DNA of 64,000 bases from Dermatophagoides farinae (taxonomy: Eukaryota > Arthropoda > Arachnida > Sarcoptiformes > Pyroglyphidae), in assembly GCF_024713945.1 (NCBI RefSeq), contig NC_134682.1, positions 1,922,001 to 1,986,000 on the forward strand. The letters run 5' to 3'. Position numbers and translations under genes: made by a program. Each line of letters opens with the position of its first letter. The first letter of the stretch is position 1. Below are positions 1 to 12,800 of the stretch, in pieces. A model generated the notes under the pieces. That model ran no database searches. It was not told the origin of the DNA and saw only the letters and a list, made by a program, of their open reading frames with translations.

Positions 1-1709
1 CAATTGAATATTATACATTCTGGATGTTTAATTTGATAATTCTGTTGGTATTGCTCGTCATAATGGCCATCTTGGTACCAATTTTGGCTCTGTTCTATCT
101 GGATAAACGTAATCATATTAATAACGATAAAAAGACATTAATATTATCAACATCAAATGATAGCCAAATTAGTATCGGTAAAATAACATTCAATCTAAGC
201 GATATAATTGGTCGTGGCTGTGCCGGTACCTGTGTATACAAAGGACTATTCGAAGGTAAACAACAAATTGCTGTTAAACGTATCGTATCCGATTGTTTTC
301 GATTGGCTAATCGAGAAATTGACCTATTGAGACAATTACAACATCCAAATCTAATTCGTTATTTTGCCACTGAATGTGATGATCAATTCACTTATATTGC
401 AATCGAATTGGCCGAAATGACATTAGCCGATTATATTGATGAAATGAAAAAAGGCGCCGTTGATTCATCATCACAGCTGGATAAAATAGATGTATTGAAG
501 CAAGCATGTTCAGGTCTTCATCATCTACATTCATTGGATATTGTACATCGTGATATTAAGCCGGCAAACATATTGATATCATCGATTCAATCTACCAAAA
601 ATGTTGTTCGACGAAGAAAAATAATGATCACTGATTTTGGTGTATCGAAAATTCTATCTTCAGAATCAATGTCTACGGCTGATAATCGTTCGGCCGGTAC
701 CGAAGGCTGGATTGCTCCGGAAATATTGATACGGAAAGTAAATGGAGAGTATGAAAAACCATCAAAACCAAACGATATCTTTTCGATGGGATGTTTAATC
801 TACTATGTCCATACAGATGGTGATCATCCATTTGGCAATCTAATCAATCGACAGACAGCAATATTGAATGGTCAGGCTGATCTAAATCGACTAAATAACG
901 AAGATGATATATGTCTTCGATCATTGGTCGAACCAATGATTGATCAAAAGGTGGATAATCGTCCACCAATCGATGCTATTGTTAGACATCCATATTTTTG
1001 GAATGAACAACAATCATTGCAATTCATGCAAGATGTTTCTGATCGATTCGAATGTGAACAATCGGATTCAGAATTAATACGTACACTGGAACAAGGTTCA
1101 TTAGATGTATGTCGTGGTGATTGGCGTCGTTGTATTACGATTGAATTACAAGAAGATCTACGAAAATTTCGTTCATATAAAGGACATTCCGTACGAGATC
1201 TATTACGAGCCATACGAAATAAACGTCATCATTATCATGAACTTGATGCCAGTGTACAACGATCACTTGGTTCGATACCGAATGAATTTTCACGTTATTT
1301 TACATGTCGTTTTCCAAGACTCATCATACATTCATACATAGCATTACAATCATGTTCAAATGAAGATGTATTTCGACATTATTATTATACAAACACACAG
1401 CATGATCAAATGAGTAATGTGCATTCATTTCGATTTAAGCCATTATCAAGAGCAACAATTCGTTGGAATGAACGATGGAAAGAAGAAAATGGTATGCATC
1501 CATTTGTTTTTAATCTAAGACAACGTAAAAAACAGCCACCATCATTATCAACAATTCCTTTTTCTCTTCCACAAAAACAACACGAACAACAACAGTCAAT
1601 ATCTACAACAGCAAAAACAACGATAGATTCAATAAATGAACCAATGGATTCAAACATTGAAACAATAACGACTGATTCCCATTTCTACAATGATGTATTC
1701 AAGATTTAA
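1..1709 (+). CDS. ERN1: IRE1 (ERN1) kinase/endoribonuclease, 3' part
   Basis: This is the C-terminal half of the ER stress sensor IRE1, which senses unfolded proteins and splices XBP1/HAC1-type mRNA. The frame is open from base 3, so the gene enters from outside the window and the lumenal domain is missing here. Counting from the Met at 24, a membrane segment spans residues 2-26. A kinase domain follows with the ATP lysine at K85 (AVKRI), HRD catalytic Asp D177 (HRDIKPANIL) and DFG at 204-206. The KEN RNase domain follows; its SYKGHSVRDLLRA stretch and NKRHHY motif keep the residues known to matter in human IRE1 (Tyr892, Lys907, His910). About 100 residues of low-complexity tail end the protein. 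No intron is seen in this part. It converges with RPF1, with 168 bp between the stops. Confidence 0.95.
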   Translation, partial: IEYYTFWMFNLIILLVLLVIMAILVPILALFYLDKRNHINNDKKTLILSTSNDSQISIGKITFNLSDIIGRGCAGTCVYKGLFEGKQQIAVKRIVSDCFRLANREIDLLRQLQHPNLIRYFATECDDQFTYIAIELAEMTLADYIDEMKKGAVDSSSQLDKIDVLKQACSGLHHLHSLDIVHRDIKPANILISSIQSTKNVVRRRKIMITDFGVSKILSSESMSTADNRSAGTEGWIAPEILIRKVNGEYEKPSKPNDIFSMGCLIYYVHTDGDHPFGNLINRQTAILNGQADLNRLNNEDDICLRSLVEPMIDQKVDNRPPIDAIVRHPYFWNEQQSLQFMQDVSDRFECEQSDSELIRTLEQGSLDVCRGDWRRCITIELQEDLRKFRSYKGHSVRDLLRAIRNKRHHYHELDASVQRSLGSIPNEFSRYFTCRFPRLIIHSYIALQSCSNEDVFRHYYYTNTQHDQMSNVHSFRFKPLSRATIRWNERWKEENGMHPFVFNLRQRKKQPPSLSTIPFSLPQKQHEQQQSISTTAKTTIDSINEPMDSNIETITTDSHFYNDVFKI

Positions 1710-1877
1710 TGTGATGTGATTATCAATTATTATATTGGCCTTACATATTAAGAATTTATTTAATTGATTAATTGTTATTATTATTATATTGACCATTTTT
1801 TTATACATTAAAAAATATAATATGATATATGATAATATATGATATAATTATTCCAATTTCAATCATATTAAATTTAT

Positions 1878-3020
1878 TTAAAGAAAAAATTTTCTTCGAT
1901 TTACACCCTGTTCATGACGTTGCAATTTCCATTCATATTCTCCGTGTTTAGAATCGAATGTTCCATGTTGTAATGATTGTAATTTCATCGTGAATCTTGG
2001 ACCAAGTTCACGAATAGCAACACGTTCACTCTGTTTGAATTCATATAAATGATGACGGAAAAAAATGTAATCACGTTGATTATGAAATGTAACCACTTTA
2101 CGGCCACGAAATTGTGGTTCAAAATGAAATAATGATGCTAACATTCGACCGATTGAATGGCCAAGACGTGTAGTCATATTATTGACAATAATTTCCGGGT
2201 GGCTATTGTTGTACGAGGCCCGATTTTTAATCTCTTTACAATAACGGATACTACTAAGTCTATAAAAAGCGGTAGGTCCATTCGGTAGATGTATATGTAG
2301 TAATCCATCTGAGTAATCCAACATAGAATCGTAATGTAAGTCAATTTCGATTTACTCAATTAAAGATATCAAAGTACTCACTTGGTTTGGACCAATCTTC
2401 ATTGACGACCAAAATGTCAGTATAACCACGATCATTGGCACATTTAACAAGTTTCTTCATGGGACATTTTTTTCGCCACCTTAATTCAGATGCTGTGATC
2501 GTATCACGTAATTCACGACAAAATCGGATTGTTCGTCGATGTGAATTATGGCTAGATGTGATCAAAACTTTGGGTGGAATTTGTTTGCTAAAATATGTGG
2601 CCATTTCATCCAATGATTCATCCAGATGAATCTCTTCATCATCGGCATCAACTTGGTCATCATTCGGTGTTCGAGTGTTTTCAATTGTTCGTGGTACTTG
2701 TTTCGGTAATCCTAATTCCTATGTGAATGATTATTTTCAATTTTTATAGCAATAAATTACCACTAGTTTACCTTTTTACGTTTTCGTCGTAAGCGTTTTT
2801 CTTTGCCACGAATTTTTCGGCATTCTTCCCGATGTAATCGTTTAGATTTGGTCAATTTTTCTAGGTTTGTAACTAGTTTATTTTTTGGTGGATCGTTTGC
2901 CATTGACATTTCTTCACATTTATCATCGATACCAACAACATTAGCTTCATCATCATTATAATCATCGAATGAATGACCATCATCTTCATCAAGATCATCG
3001 TAAAAATCTTCGTTATCCAT
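1878..3020 (-). CDS. RPF1: RPF1, Brix-domain ribosome production factor
   Basis: Three exons on the minus strand, 3020-2772, 2718-2382 and 2308-1878, join in phase to 338 codons, close to the 349 residues of human RPF1. The acidic N-terminus and a basic stretch lead into the Brix (IMP4-like) domain. Diagnostic pieces are [26 protein letters not shown] and [13 protein letters not shown], followed by [10 protein letters not shown] and the end [10 protein letters not shown]. In the family this protein acts in the nucleolus in 60S subunit assembly and 27S pre-rRNA processing. Introns are 53 and 73 bp with GT-AG ends. It is divergent from TAF1 and probably shares its promoter. Confidence 0.95.
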
Positions 3021-3278
3021 GTTGCAAAAGTTTGGAATTTTTTATCGAAAAAAAATATATAGAAATTCCTGAATTTTCACGTGAGCAAACATGTGAAATA
3101 TTAATAAACACCAGCACCATCTAGAATCAAAAGATTAATTTATTCCATTCAATATATTGAGCTCATCATCATTCTCCATTATTCTGTTTACAATTTTAGT
3201 GTTTATTCTGTATAATACTGAAATAATACTTAAATTTGTGGTGAAAATTTTCAATTTATCAATCAATCCGACATAATA
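3021..3278. promoter_or_regulatory. Bidirectional promoter, RPF1/TAF1
   Basis: The 258 bp between the two start codons must hold both promoters. No TATA box in a credible position is visible for either gene. A perfect E-box CACGTG lies at 3078-3083, of the type MYC/MAX proteins use at ribosome biogenesis genes. AGCACCATCTAGA at 3113-3125 reads TCTAGATGGTGCT on the minus strand and resembles the CTCF core. Function of either site is inference. Confidence 0.6.
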
Positions 3279-6200
3279 ATGATGTCGTCGGACGAAGAAG
3301 ATAATGATGATTTGCCGAGATCATCTTCATCGGCAAGCCGAATAGCAAGCGCCATTTTGTTCGGTAACATTGATGAAAATGGTGAATTAACCGGCGATAT
3401 ATTTGATGATGAATGTCGCCGTCATCTTGATTCATTGCAACCACATCTATCATCGATTATTCCCTTTGAAGAATTGATTGAAGATGATGATGATGATGAT
3501 TCATCTCAGCAACGACAATCCGATAATGACAAACGTTTATCGGACGATGATGATGGTAAAGGTATGAATGTATGATGATTATTTCTAAACTTATAAATTG
3601 ATTTATCCAATCTATACAAAGGATCTGATTCTGATTTAGATATCAAATCTGAAATTGCAGTCGATTATTCTGATATTAATGAATTCGTTGCCGATGAGGA
3701 ACAATCATTTGTTGAAGATTTGCTAAACAACATCATTCAAACGAATAAAAATGATAATTGCGACGATGATGATTACGATGATGATAAAAATCAGAATTTA
3801 GGTTCACAATCTGATGGCAAACAGAAAGATAACCAGATAGAAATTCAAAAAGATAAAGATGGATTTGTTATACCACAACAACCGATTCGAAAGACTGATT
3901 CATTAACCGTTAAATCGAACAACATTCAAATCGAAGAACAACAACAGGATCATATAGATGGTGATAATGAAAAACTGTGTGAAGGTAGTGAACATCAATC
4001 TCAAACATGCAAAAAACGTCTAGATACACCATTGGCTGCAATGTTACCATCAAAATATGCCGATCTTGATGTTACCGAATTATTTCCAGAATTTCGTCAT
4101 AATCAAGTTTTACGATTTTCGCGCCTATTTGGTCCAGGTAAATCATCGTCATTGCCACAGATTTGGAAATCAGTCCGTAATAAACGACGAAATCGTCATA
4201 TATTTGAAAATAAATTATTCATTGTACAACAAACAAAGACACCACCAATTGATAAGAACAATAGAGATATTTGGGAATTTGATGCCTGTCCAGTGGAAGA
4301 CATACCAGCCGATATGATTGAAATGGATGATGAAATTCGTTTGATGCAAAATGATTTTATCGATGATGAACACGGTAAAAATAGTGCCGGTGAGAATGAA
4401 GATCGTAATAAGATAGCTGAATGGCGTTATGGACCGGCAAGATTCTGGTATGATCGTATGAAAGTACCAGAAAATGGCGATGGCTTTGACTATGGATTTA
4501 AACTGAAAAATCAAGATTCATTCATTGACGGTGACGATGATAACGGTGATGAGAACGATGATAACAACAAAGATGATCATTGCTCATCTGCTACAAAGTC
4601 GAAACAATCACCATTAGATAATCAGCCATTATCAAACGATGATGATGATGCTTTTCATTTAGTCACACAATTAAATTGGGAAAACGAAGTAATCTGGAAT
4701 GCTGATGAAGTAAGGCAGAAAATTCTGGCCAAATTAAATGACAAACATCTGGCATCTGGATGGTTACCATCAGGACATAACCGTACGGCTACAGCATTCA
4801 CACAGCAAATGCGTGGCTCAGCAGCACCAAAATCGATACCAATACCATCGTCCTCATCATCATTTAAGAAAAATGATGGTAAAAAAAATACTGCTGATAG
4901 TTCTAAAAATGATGATCACGATGATCAATGGTTCTCGATTTTTCCGATTGAAAATGACGATCTTGTTTATGGACTTTGGGAAGATTCAGTCATCTGGGAT
5001 AGTGAAGCTATGGATCGTATACCCGAACCACCGCTTCTTGTATTGGATCGAAATGATGAAAATATTATATTGGAAGTGCCTAACGATGAAGATCCAAATG
5101 AAAGTAATAAAAATCAACCGACAAAAGAAAAGAAGGAAGGTATACGTAAATCTCGATTATTATTGGGTAAGGCTGGCGTTATAGCCGAACCAGAAATTCT
5201 ACAGCCGCCATCACCACCTTCGGGTGAGAAAGATCCATATAACATATCAAATGATGAATATTATGCACAAAAAACAACCACCGATGCGACACTCAAATCC
5301 AATGTTGGCAGTAATCTAATACAGCATTCGATTCCAGCATTGGAATTGCGGCAACCATTTTTCCCAACATTCCTAAGCTATCAACGATTACGAGCATTTC
5401 ATCGTCCTTCATTGAAACGATATTCACATGGAGCTATTGCCGATACATTACCGCATGGCGTTCAACCATTGGTCAAACATATCAAACGTAAAGCTAAACA
5501 ACGTGAACAAGAACGACAAGCATCTGGCGGCGGTGAAATGTTTTTCATGCGCACACCTGAAGATCTTACCGGAAAAGATGGTGATCTTATATTGACTGAA
5601 TATTCTGAAGAACATCCACCATTAATCATGCAAGTTGGTATGGCCACAAAAATTAAAAATTATTATCGAAGGGTATGTTTTATTGTCATTCTTGTAAATT
5701 ATTTAAATTAATTAATTGTATTGTTACAGAAACTGGGTAAAGATAGTGGAGCACCGAATTATAAATATGGTGAAACTGTCTATTGTCATACATCACCATT
5801 TTTGGGCAATCTGCAGCATGGTCAATCTCAACAAGCACTTGAAAATAATCTTTTTCGTGTACCGATATACGAACATCAATTACCGGAAACTGATTTTCTT
5901 GTCATTCGCACCAGAGATAATTATCATATTCGAGAAGTGGAAACTATCTATACTGTTGGGCAGGAATTACCACTGTACGAAGTTCCGGGGCCAAATTCAA
6001 AGAAAGCGAATAATTTTATGCGTGATTTTCTACAAGTTTTCATTTTTCGCTTATTCTGGAAAAACAATGATAATCCACGACGAATCAAAATGGAAGATAT
6101 CAAAAAAGCTTTCCCATTGCATTCAGAAAGTTCAATTCGTAAACGATTAAAACAATGTGCTGATTTTAAACGAACTGGAATGGATTCAAATTGGTGGGTG

Positions 6201-9200
6201 CTGAAATCAGATTTTCGTTTACCATCCGAAGATGAAATTCGTGCTATGGTATCACCCGAAGCTTGTTGTGCATATTACTCGATGTTGGCAGCCGAACAAC
6301 GTCTCAAAGATGCCGGTTATGGTGAGAAATCTATGTTTGCACCGGATGATGCTGAAGATGAAGATCTACAAGTCAAAATGGATGATGAAGTGAAAGCGGC
6401 TCCATGGAATACAAGCCGAGCATTTGTATCAGCCATGAAAGGCAAATGTTTATTACAATTGACTGGTGTTGCTGATCCAACTGGTTGTGGTGAAGGATTT
6501 TCCTATGTTCGCATACCAAATAAACCACAACAGTCAAAAGAAGAACAACAGAAAGAACCGTTGCCTAAAAAAACAGTAACCGGTACGGATGCCGATCTTC
6601 GTAGACTACCGTTGAATGCAGCAAAGCAATTGTTGCGAAAATTCGGTGTACCTGATGATGAGATTAAAAAATTGAGTCGTTGGGAAGTAATTGATGTGGT
6701 TCGTACGCTATCGACCAAACAGGTGAAACAACAAACCGGCGATAGTAATGGTGGACAGGGTGAAGATGATGCTATGAGTAAATTTGCCCGTGGTAATCGA
6801 TTTTCAATTGCTGAACATCAAGAACGATATAAAGAAGAATGTCAACGTATATTTGATCTACAAAACAGAGTACTTGCCTCAACCGAAGATCTTTCCACCG
6901 ATGAAGATGAAAGCGAAGAAGAGGAAGATTCGGAAATTGAAGAATTGGGCAAAAATATTGAATCAATGTTGGCTAATAAGAAAACGATCAATCAAATATC
7001 ACGTGACAGAGAGGAAGAGGAACGAAGAGAATTGAAAAAATTAATGTTACGTGAAGAATCATCGAATCAAGGAATGAGTGGTGATTCGAAAAAACGTAAA
7101 AACGATTCGAATGCCGATGATAATGATAATAATGATGGAAATGCTCTGATGTCTTCATCATCATCAACTGGTCGAATCCTGAAAATATATCGAACGTTTA
7201 CGGATTCGGAAGGAAAAGAATATGTTCGTATTGAAACAGTACGAAAACCGGCCGTCATCGATACCTATGTTCGTATTCGTACGACTAAAGATGATGCATT
7301 CATCAAACAATTTGCATCGGCAATGGATGAACAACAGAAAGAGGAGAAACGTAAAGAAAAACGCCGAATACAGGAACAGTTACGACGTATGAAACGTAAT
7401 CAGGAACGTGAAAAATTAGCCAATTCTTTACGCAATAGTTTTGGTATTACGACAACGCTCAATTCAACGATGAATATTGGTTCGATTAGTGGTGCTATGC
7501 CATCACAACCACCACTCATTGCAACATCTACACCTGCTAGTTTGGCTTCACCATTTTTGTTTAATCCCAATCTGAATCCTATGGGTGTTGGTGGTACACC
7601 ACTTGGTACGCCCACCACACCTATCGATTTAATATCTTCATCATCATCATCATCGAAAGTGACTAAAAGATCTAGCCGTAAAGATAAAGAGACGAATTTG
7701 AAATTAAAATGTGGTGCATGTGGTAGTGTTGGCCATATGCGTACAAATCGTGCATGTCCATTGTATGGAAATCCGGAAGCTGGTTCGATAACATTTGGCA
7801 ATGGAAATGACTTATCTGCCGACGATAGTATTGGTGGTGGTGGCGGTGTAATTGGTACTAATCTTAACCAATCATCAACCATTTTGAATGAAGAGAATCT
7901 GGTCAAATTGGATGAAACGAAATTGGTTCTTTCGAAATCCGTTATGAAACAATTAGATTTAGAGCAACAAAAACAACAACAATTAGAACTAGAACGACAA
8001 CAAAAGAAAGCGGCTTCAATCAAATTAAAGATACCGAAAGATGTACTGAAGAAACGGAAGAAACGTTCAGCTACACAGGATAATAATGATCGATTGGATT
8101 ATCTACAGAAACCTGATTATAAATCAGCTAATCGTCGTCGTACCGATCCATTAGTCATTTTATCTGATATATTTGAAGAAATTTGGAATGAAATGCGTTC
8201 CATGCCCGATTCTGAACCATTTCATCAACCGGTCAATGTAAAAACAGTGCCCGATTATTATAATATAATCACTCGACCAATGGATCTACAATCGATAAGA
8301 CAGAATATTCGTAATAAACGTTATAAAAATCGTGAAGAATTCTTGAATGATGTAAACATGATTGTGAAAAATTCAGAGATTTATAATGGGCCAAATCATG
8401 TTCTCAGTACAATCGCTCGACGATTAATGGAATTGTGTGTGTTGAAAATTCAACAAAAAGAAGAAGAACTTATCAAATTGGAAAAAGTCATCAATCCATT
8501 ATTGGATGAAGATCAAACAGCCTTTTCCTACATACTCAAAACGATTGTGGCACAAAAATTGAAAACCATACCGGATACATGGTCATTCCATAAACCGGTG
8601 AATAAAAAAACGGTTAAAAATTATTATGATATTATTAAAAATCCAATGGATTTGGATACTCTCGAACAGAATGCCACGAATCATGTATACAAAACACGTG
8701 AAACATTTCTCCAACATGTTGGCCTTATCTATGAGAATAGTGTTCGATTTAATGGTCCAGACAGTGAATTTACACGTAAAGCAGCACAAATTGTTGAAGT
8801 GGCAAACATCGAATTAAAACAATATGAATCACAGTTAATCGTATTGGAAAAAGCTATTGGTGATCATAATATTACCGGATTAGATGATGATATGATTGAT
8901 GATGAATCGAATATGGCCGAAGAATATGATGATGATCAACAACAACAATCAATGCAACCACCACCAGCTAAACAGGCTAGATTATTTCAAGATGTTGATA
9001 TGGATGAAAATCAACAAGATACAACCGATATTGTTGCTGATGATTTACAGATTGAAAGTGGTGATGAAAGTGATGATGATGATGATGATGATCATGATGA
9101 TCCTGAATCATTATCCGGTTGGCATGATGCTCATCATCATCAACAACAACAACAACATTCATTTATATCCGAACAACAATCATCATCATATCATCAAAAT

Positions 9201-9518
9201 GTTGATGATTTTGATGAAAATTATGATCCATCTGAATTTCTATTGAAAAGTTCATTTGCCCAACAATCATCATTGTATCATCATCAACAACAACAACAAA
9301 AGCAATCGTTTGAATCAAATCGACAAATGGCCATCGATGATGATAATATTGATGATGATGATGAAAATGATAATGATATGGACCATAATAATCAACCAGT
9401 TGTCGATGTATCACAGGATCTAGATGTATCCGATTCGGATGATGATGATGATGATGATGGCGATGTTGCTGAACCAAATGCTGATGATGGTGAAGAAGAT
9501 AATGATTTATGGTTCTAA
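3279..9518 (+). CDS. TAF1: TAF1, largest TFIID subunit (full-length copy)
   Basis: Three exons, 3279-3561, 3622-5672 and 5730-9518, give 2040 residues, between human (about 1870) and Drosophila (about 2130) TAF1. It scaffolds TFIID in the nucleus and reads promoter chromatin. In order: an N-terminal TAND-like segment ([13 protein letters not shown] near residue 28) that in the family binds TBP; the large DUF3591 core, roughly 300-1040; a charged linker; a CCHC zinc knuckle starting at C1439 ([10 protein letters not shown]); bromodomain 1 about 1583-1682 and bromodomain 2 about 1708-1802, both with a PxDYYNII/NYYDII-type loop and a conserved Asn (NGP); and a very acidic His/Gln-rich tail ending DNDLWF. 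The start follows the acidic TAF1-like N-terminus [16 protein letters not shown] lies at 9575-9580. A shortened tandem copy follows directly. Confidence 0.96.
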
Positions 9519-9881
9519 TAATTATTTGCATTTTTTTTTTGTTTATGTATATGAAATTTTTTAATAATCATCAAAATAAATAAAATTCGTAATAATGTAA
9601 AACGATTCTCATCATTGATTCGTCGAATGTTAAAGTTGAAATAGTTATCTGACCAATAGGCCATTTTTCACGATTACAAGTTTGATCTTTGACCAGTGCC
9701 CAGTAACCACAATATAGCGAAAATTGTTCACAGATTGCAAAGTTATGCAAAGTTACTTCCAAGCTACTAATTTGGTTCATTTTTCATGAAACATTAGCAT
9801 CATCAGTTAAGCTCCTCCTACAACTTGACTGTTACTGTACAATCTTTTCCCCATTTTGATGGTGGATTTTTTTTCTGTGTA
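9519..9881. other. Spacer between the TAF1 copies
   Basis: The first 120 bp or so (to about 9641) are 3' flank repeated behind copy 2 at 14204-14341, with the polyadenylation signal. The next 250 bp (about 9642-9893) match nothing else in the window. They must hold the promoter and 5' end of copy 2 unless its first exon lies elsewhere. On the minus strand about 9640-9780 reads as 45 protein-like residues (CEQFSLYCGYWALVKDQTC and neighbours) with no recognisable family, possibly an exon carried in at the breakpoint. Confidence 0.6.
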
Positions 9882-12800
9882 ATGGACATTTTAGATGGTG
9901 ATAATGACAAACTGTGTGAAGGGAATAAAAAACAACCTCATACATGCAAAAAACGGCTAGTTACACCATTGGCTGCAATGTTACCATCAAAATATGCCGA
10001 TCTTGATGTTACGAAATTATTTCCAGAATTTCGTCATAATCAAGTTTTACGATTTTCACGCTTATTTGGTCCAGATAAATCATCGTCATTGCCACAGATT
10101 TGGAAATCAGTCCGTAATAGTATATTTGAAAATAAATTATTCATTGTACAACAAACAAAGATACCACCAATTGATAAGAACAATAGAGATATTTGGCAAT
10201 TTGATGCCTGTCCAGTGGAATACATACCAGCCGATATGATTGAAATGGATGATGAAATTCGTTTGATGCAAAATGATTTTATCGATGATGAACACGGTAA
10301 AAATGGTGCCGGAGAGAATGAAGATCGTAATAAGATAGCTGAATGGCGTTATGGACCGGCAAGATTCTGGTATGATCGTATGAAAGTACCAGAAAATGGT
10401 GATGGCTTTGATTATGGATTTAAGCTGAAAAATCAAGATTCATTCATCGACGGTGACGATGATAACAAAAAAGATGATCATTGCTCATCTGCTACAAAAT
10501 CGAAACAATCACCATTAGATAATCAGCCGTTATCAAACGATGATGATGATGCTTTTCATTTAGTCACACAATTCCATTGGGAAAAAGAAGTAATCTGGAA
10601 TGCTGATGAAGTAAGGCAGAAAATTCTGGCCAAATTAAATGACAAACATCTGGCATCTGGATGGTTACCATCAGGACATAACCGTACGGCTACAGCATTC
10701 ACACAGCAAATGCGTGGCTCAGCAGCACCAAAATCGATTCCAATACCATCGTCCTCATCATCATCGTCATCATTTAAGAAAAATGATGATCACGATGATC
10801 AATGGTTCTCGATTTTTCCGATTGAAAATGACGATCTTGTTTATGGACTTTGGGAAGATTCAGTCATCTGGGATAGTGAAGCTATGGATCGTATACCCGA
10901 ACCACCGCTTCTTGTATTGGATCGAAATGATGAAAATATTATATTGGAAGTGCCTAACGATGAAGATCCAAATGAAAGTAATAAAAATCAACCGACAAAA
11001 GAAAAGAAGGAAGGTATACGTAAATCACGATTGTTATTGGGTAAGACTGGTGTTATAGCCGAACCAGAAATTTTACAGCCGCCATCACCACCTTCTGGTG
11101 AGAAAGATCCATATAACATATCGAATGATGAATATTATGCACAAAAAACAACCACCGATGTTGGCAATAATCTAATACAGCATTCGATTCCAGCATTGGA
11201 ATTGCGGCAACCATTTTTCCCAACATTCCTAAGCTATCAACGATTACGAACATTTCATCGTCCTTCATTGAAACGATATTCACATGGAGCTATTGCTGAT
11301 ACATTACCGCATGGCGTTCAACCATTGGTCAAACATATCAAACGTAAAGCTAAACAACGTGAACAAGAACGACAAGCATCTGGCGGCGGTGAAATGTTTT
11401 TCATGCGCACACCTGAAGATCTTACCGGAAAAGATGGTGATCTTATATTGACTGAATATTCTGAAGAACATCCACCATTAATTATGCAAGTTGGTATGGC
11501 TACAAAAATTAAAAATTATTATCGAAGGGTATGTTTTATTGTCATTCTTGTAGATTATTTAAATTATTAATTAATTGTATTTTAATTGCATTGGAAATGT
11601 TACAGAAACTGGGCAAAGATAGTGGAGCACCGAATTATAAATATGGTGAAACTGTCTATTGTCATACATCACCATTTTTGGGCAATCTGCAGCATGGTCA
11701 ATCTCAACAAGCACTTGAAAATAATCTTTTTCGTGTACCGATATACGAACATCAATTACCGGAAACTGATTTTCTTGTCATTCGCACCAGAGATAATTAT
11801 CATATTCGAGAAGTGGAAACTATCTATACTGTTGGGCAGGAATTACCACTGTACGAAGTTCCGGGGCCAAATTCAAAGAAAGCGAATAATTTTATGCGTG
11901 ATTTTCTACAAGTTTTCATTTTTCGATTATTCTGGAAAAACAATGATAATCCACGACGAATCAAAATGGAAGATATCAAAAAAGCTTTCCCATTGCATTC
12001 AGAAAGTTCAATTCGTAAACGATTAAAACAATGTGCTGATTTTAAACGAACTGGAATGGATTCAAATTGGTGGGTGCTGAAATCAGATTTTCGTTTACCA
12101 TCCGAAGATGAAATTCGTGCTATGGTATCACCCGAAGCTTGTTGTGCATATTACTCGATGTTGGCAGCCGAACAACGTCTCAAAGATGCCGGTTATGGTG
12201 AGAAATCTATGTTTGCACCGGATGATGCTGAAGATGAAGATCTACAAGTCAAAATGGATGATGAAGTGAAAGCGGCTCCATGGAATACAAGCCGAGCATT
12301 TGTATCAGCCATGAAAGGCAAATGTTTATTACAATTGACTGGTGTTGCTGATCCAACTGGTTGTGGTGAAGGATTTTCCTATGTTCGCATACCAAATAAA
12401 CCACAACAATCAAAAGAAGAGCAGCAGAAAGAACCGTTGCCTAAAAAAACAGTAACCGGTACGGATGCCGATCTTCGTAGACTACCGTTGAATGCAGCAA
12501 AACAATTATTACGAAAATTCGGTGTACCCGATGATGAGATTAAAAAATTGAGTCGTTGGGAAGTAATTGATGTGGTTCGTACGCTATCGACCAAACAGGT
12601 GAAACAGCAAACAGGCGATAGTAATGGTGGACAGGGTGAAGATGATGCTATGAGTAAATTTGCACGTGGTAATCGATTCTCAATTGCTGAACATCAAGAA
12701 CGATATAAAGAAGAATGTCAACGTATATTTGATCTACAAAACAGAGTACTTGCCTCAACCGAAGATCTTTCCACCGATGAAGATGAAAGCGAAGAAGAGG

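Noticed and set aside
7400-8023. 207-codon open frame on the minus strand inside TAF1
   Set aside because: Antisense shadow of the TAF1 reading frame; the plus frame has clear domains.
9163-9531. 122-codon His-rich minus-strand frame
   Set aside because: It is the reverse reading of the GAT/CAT repeats in the TAF1 tail.
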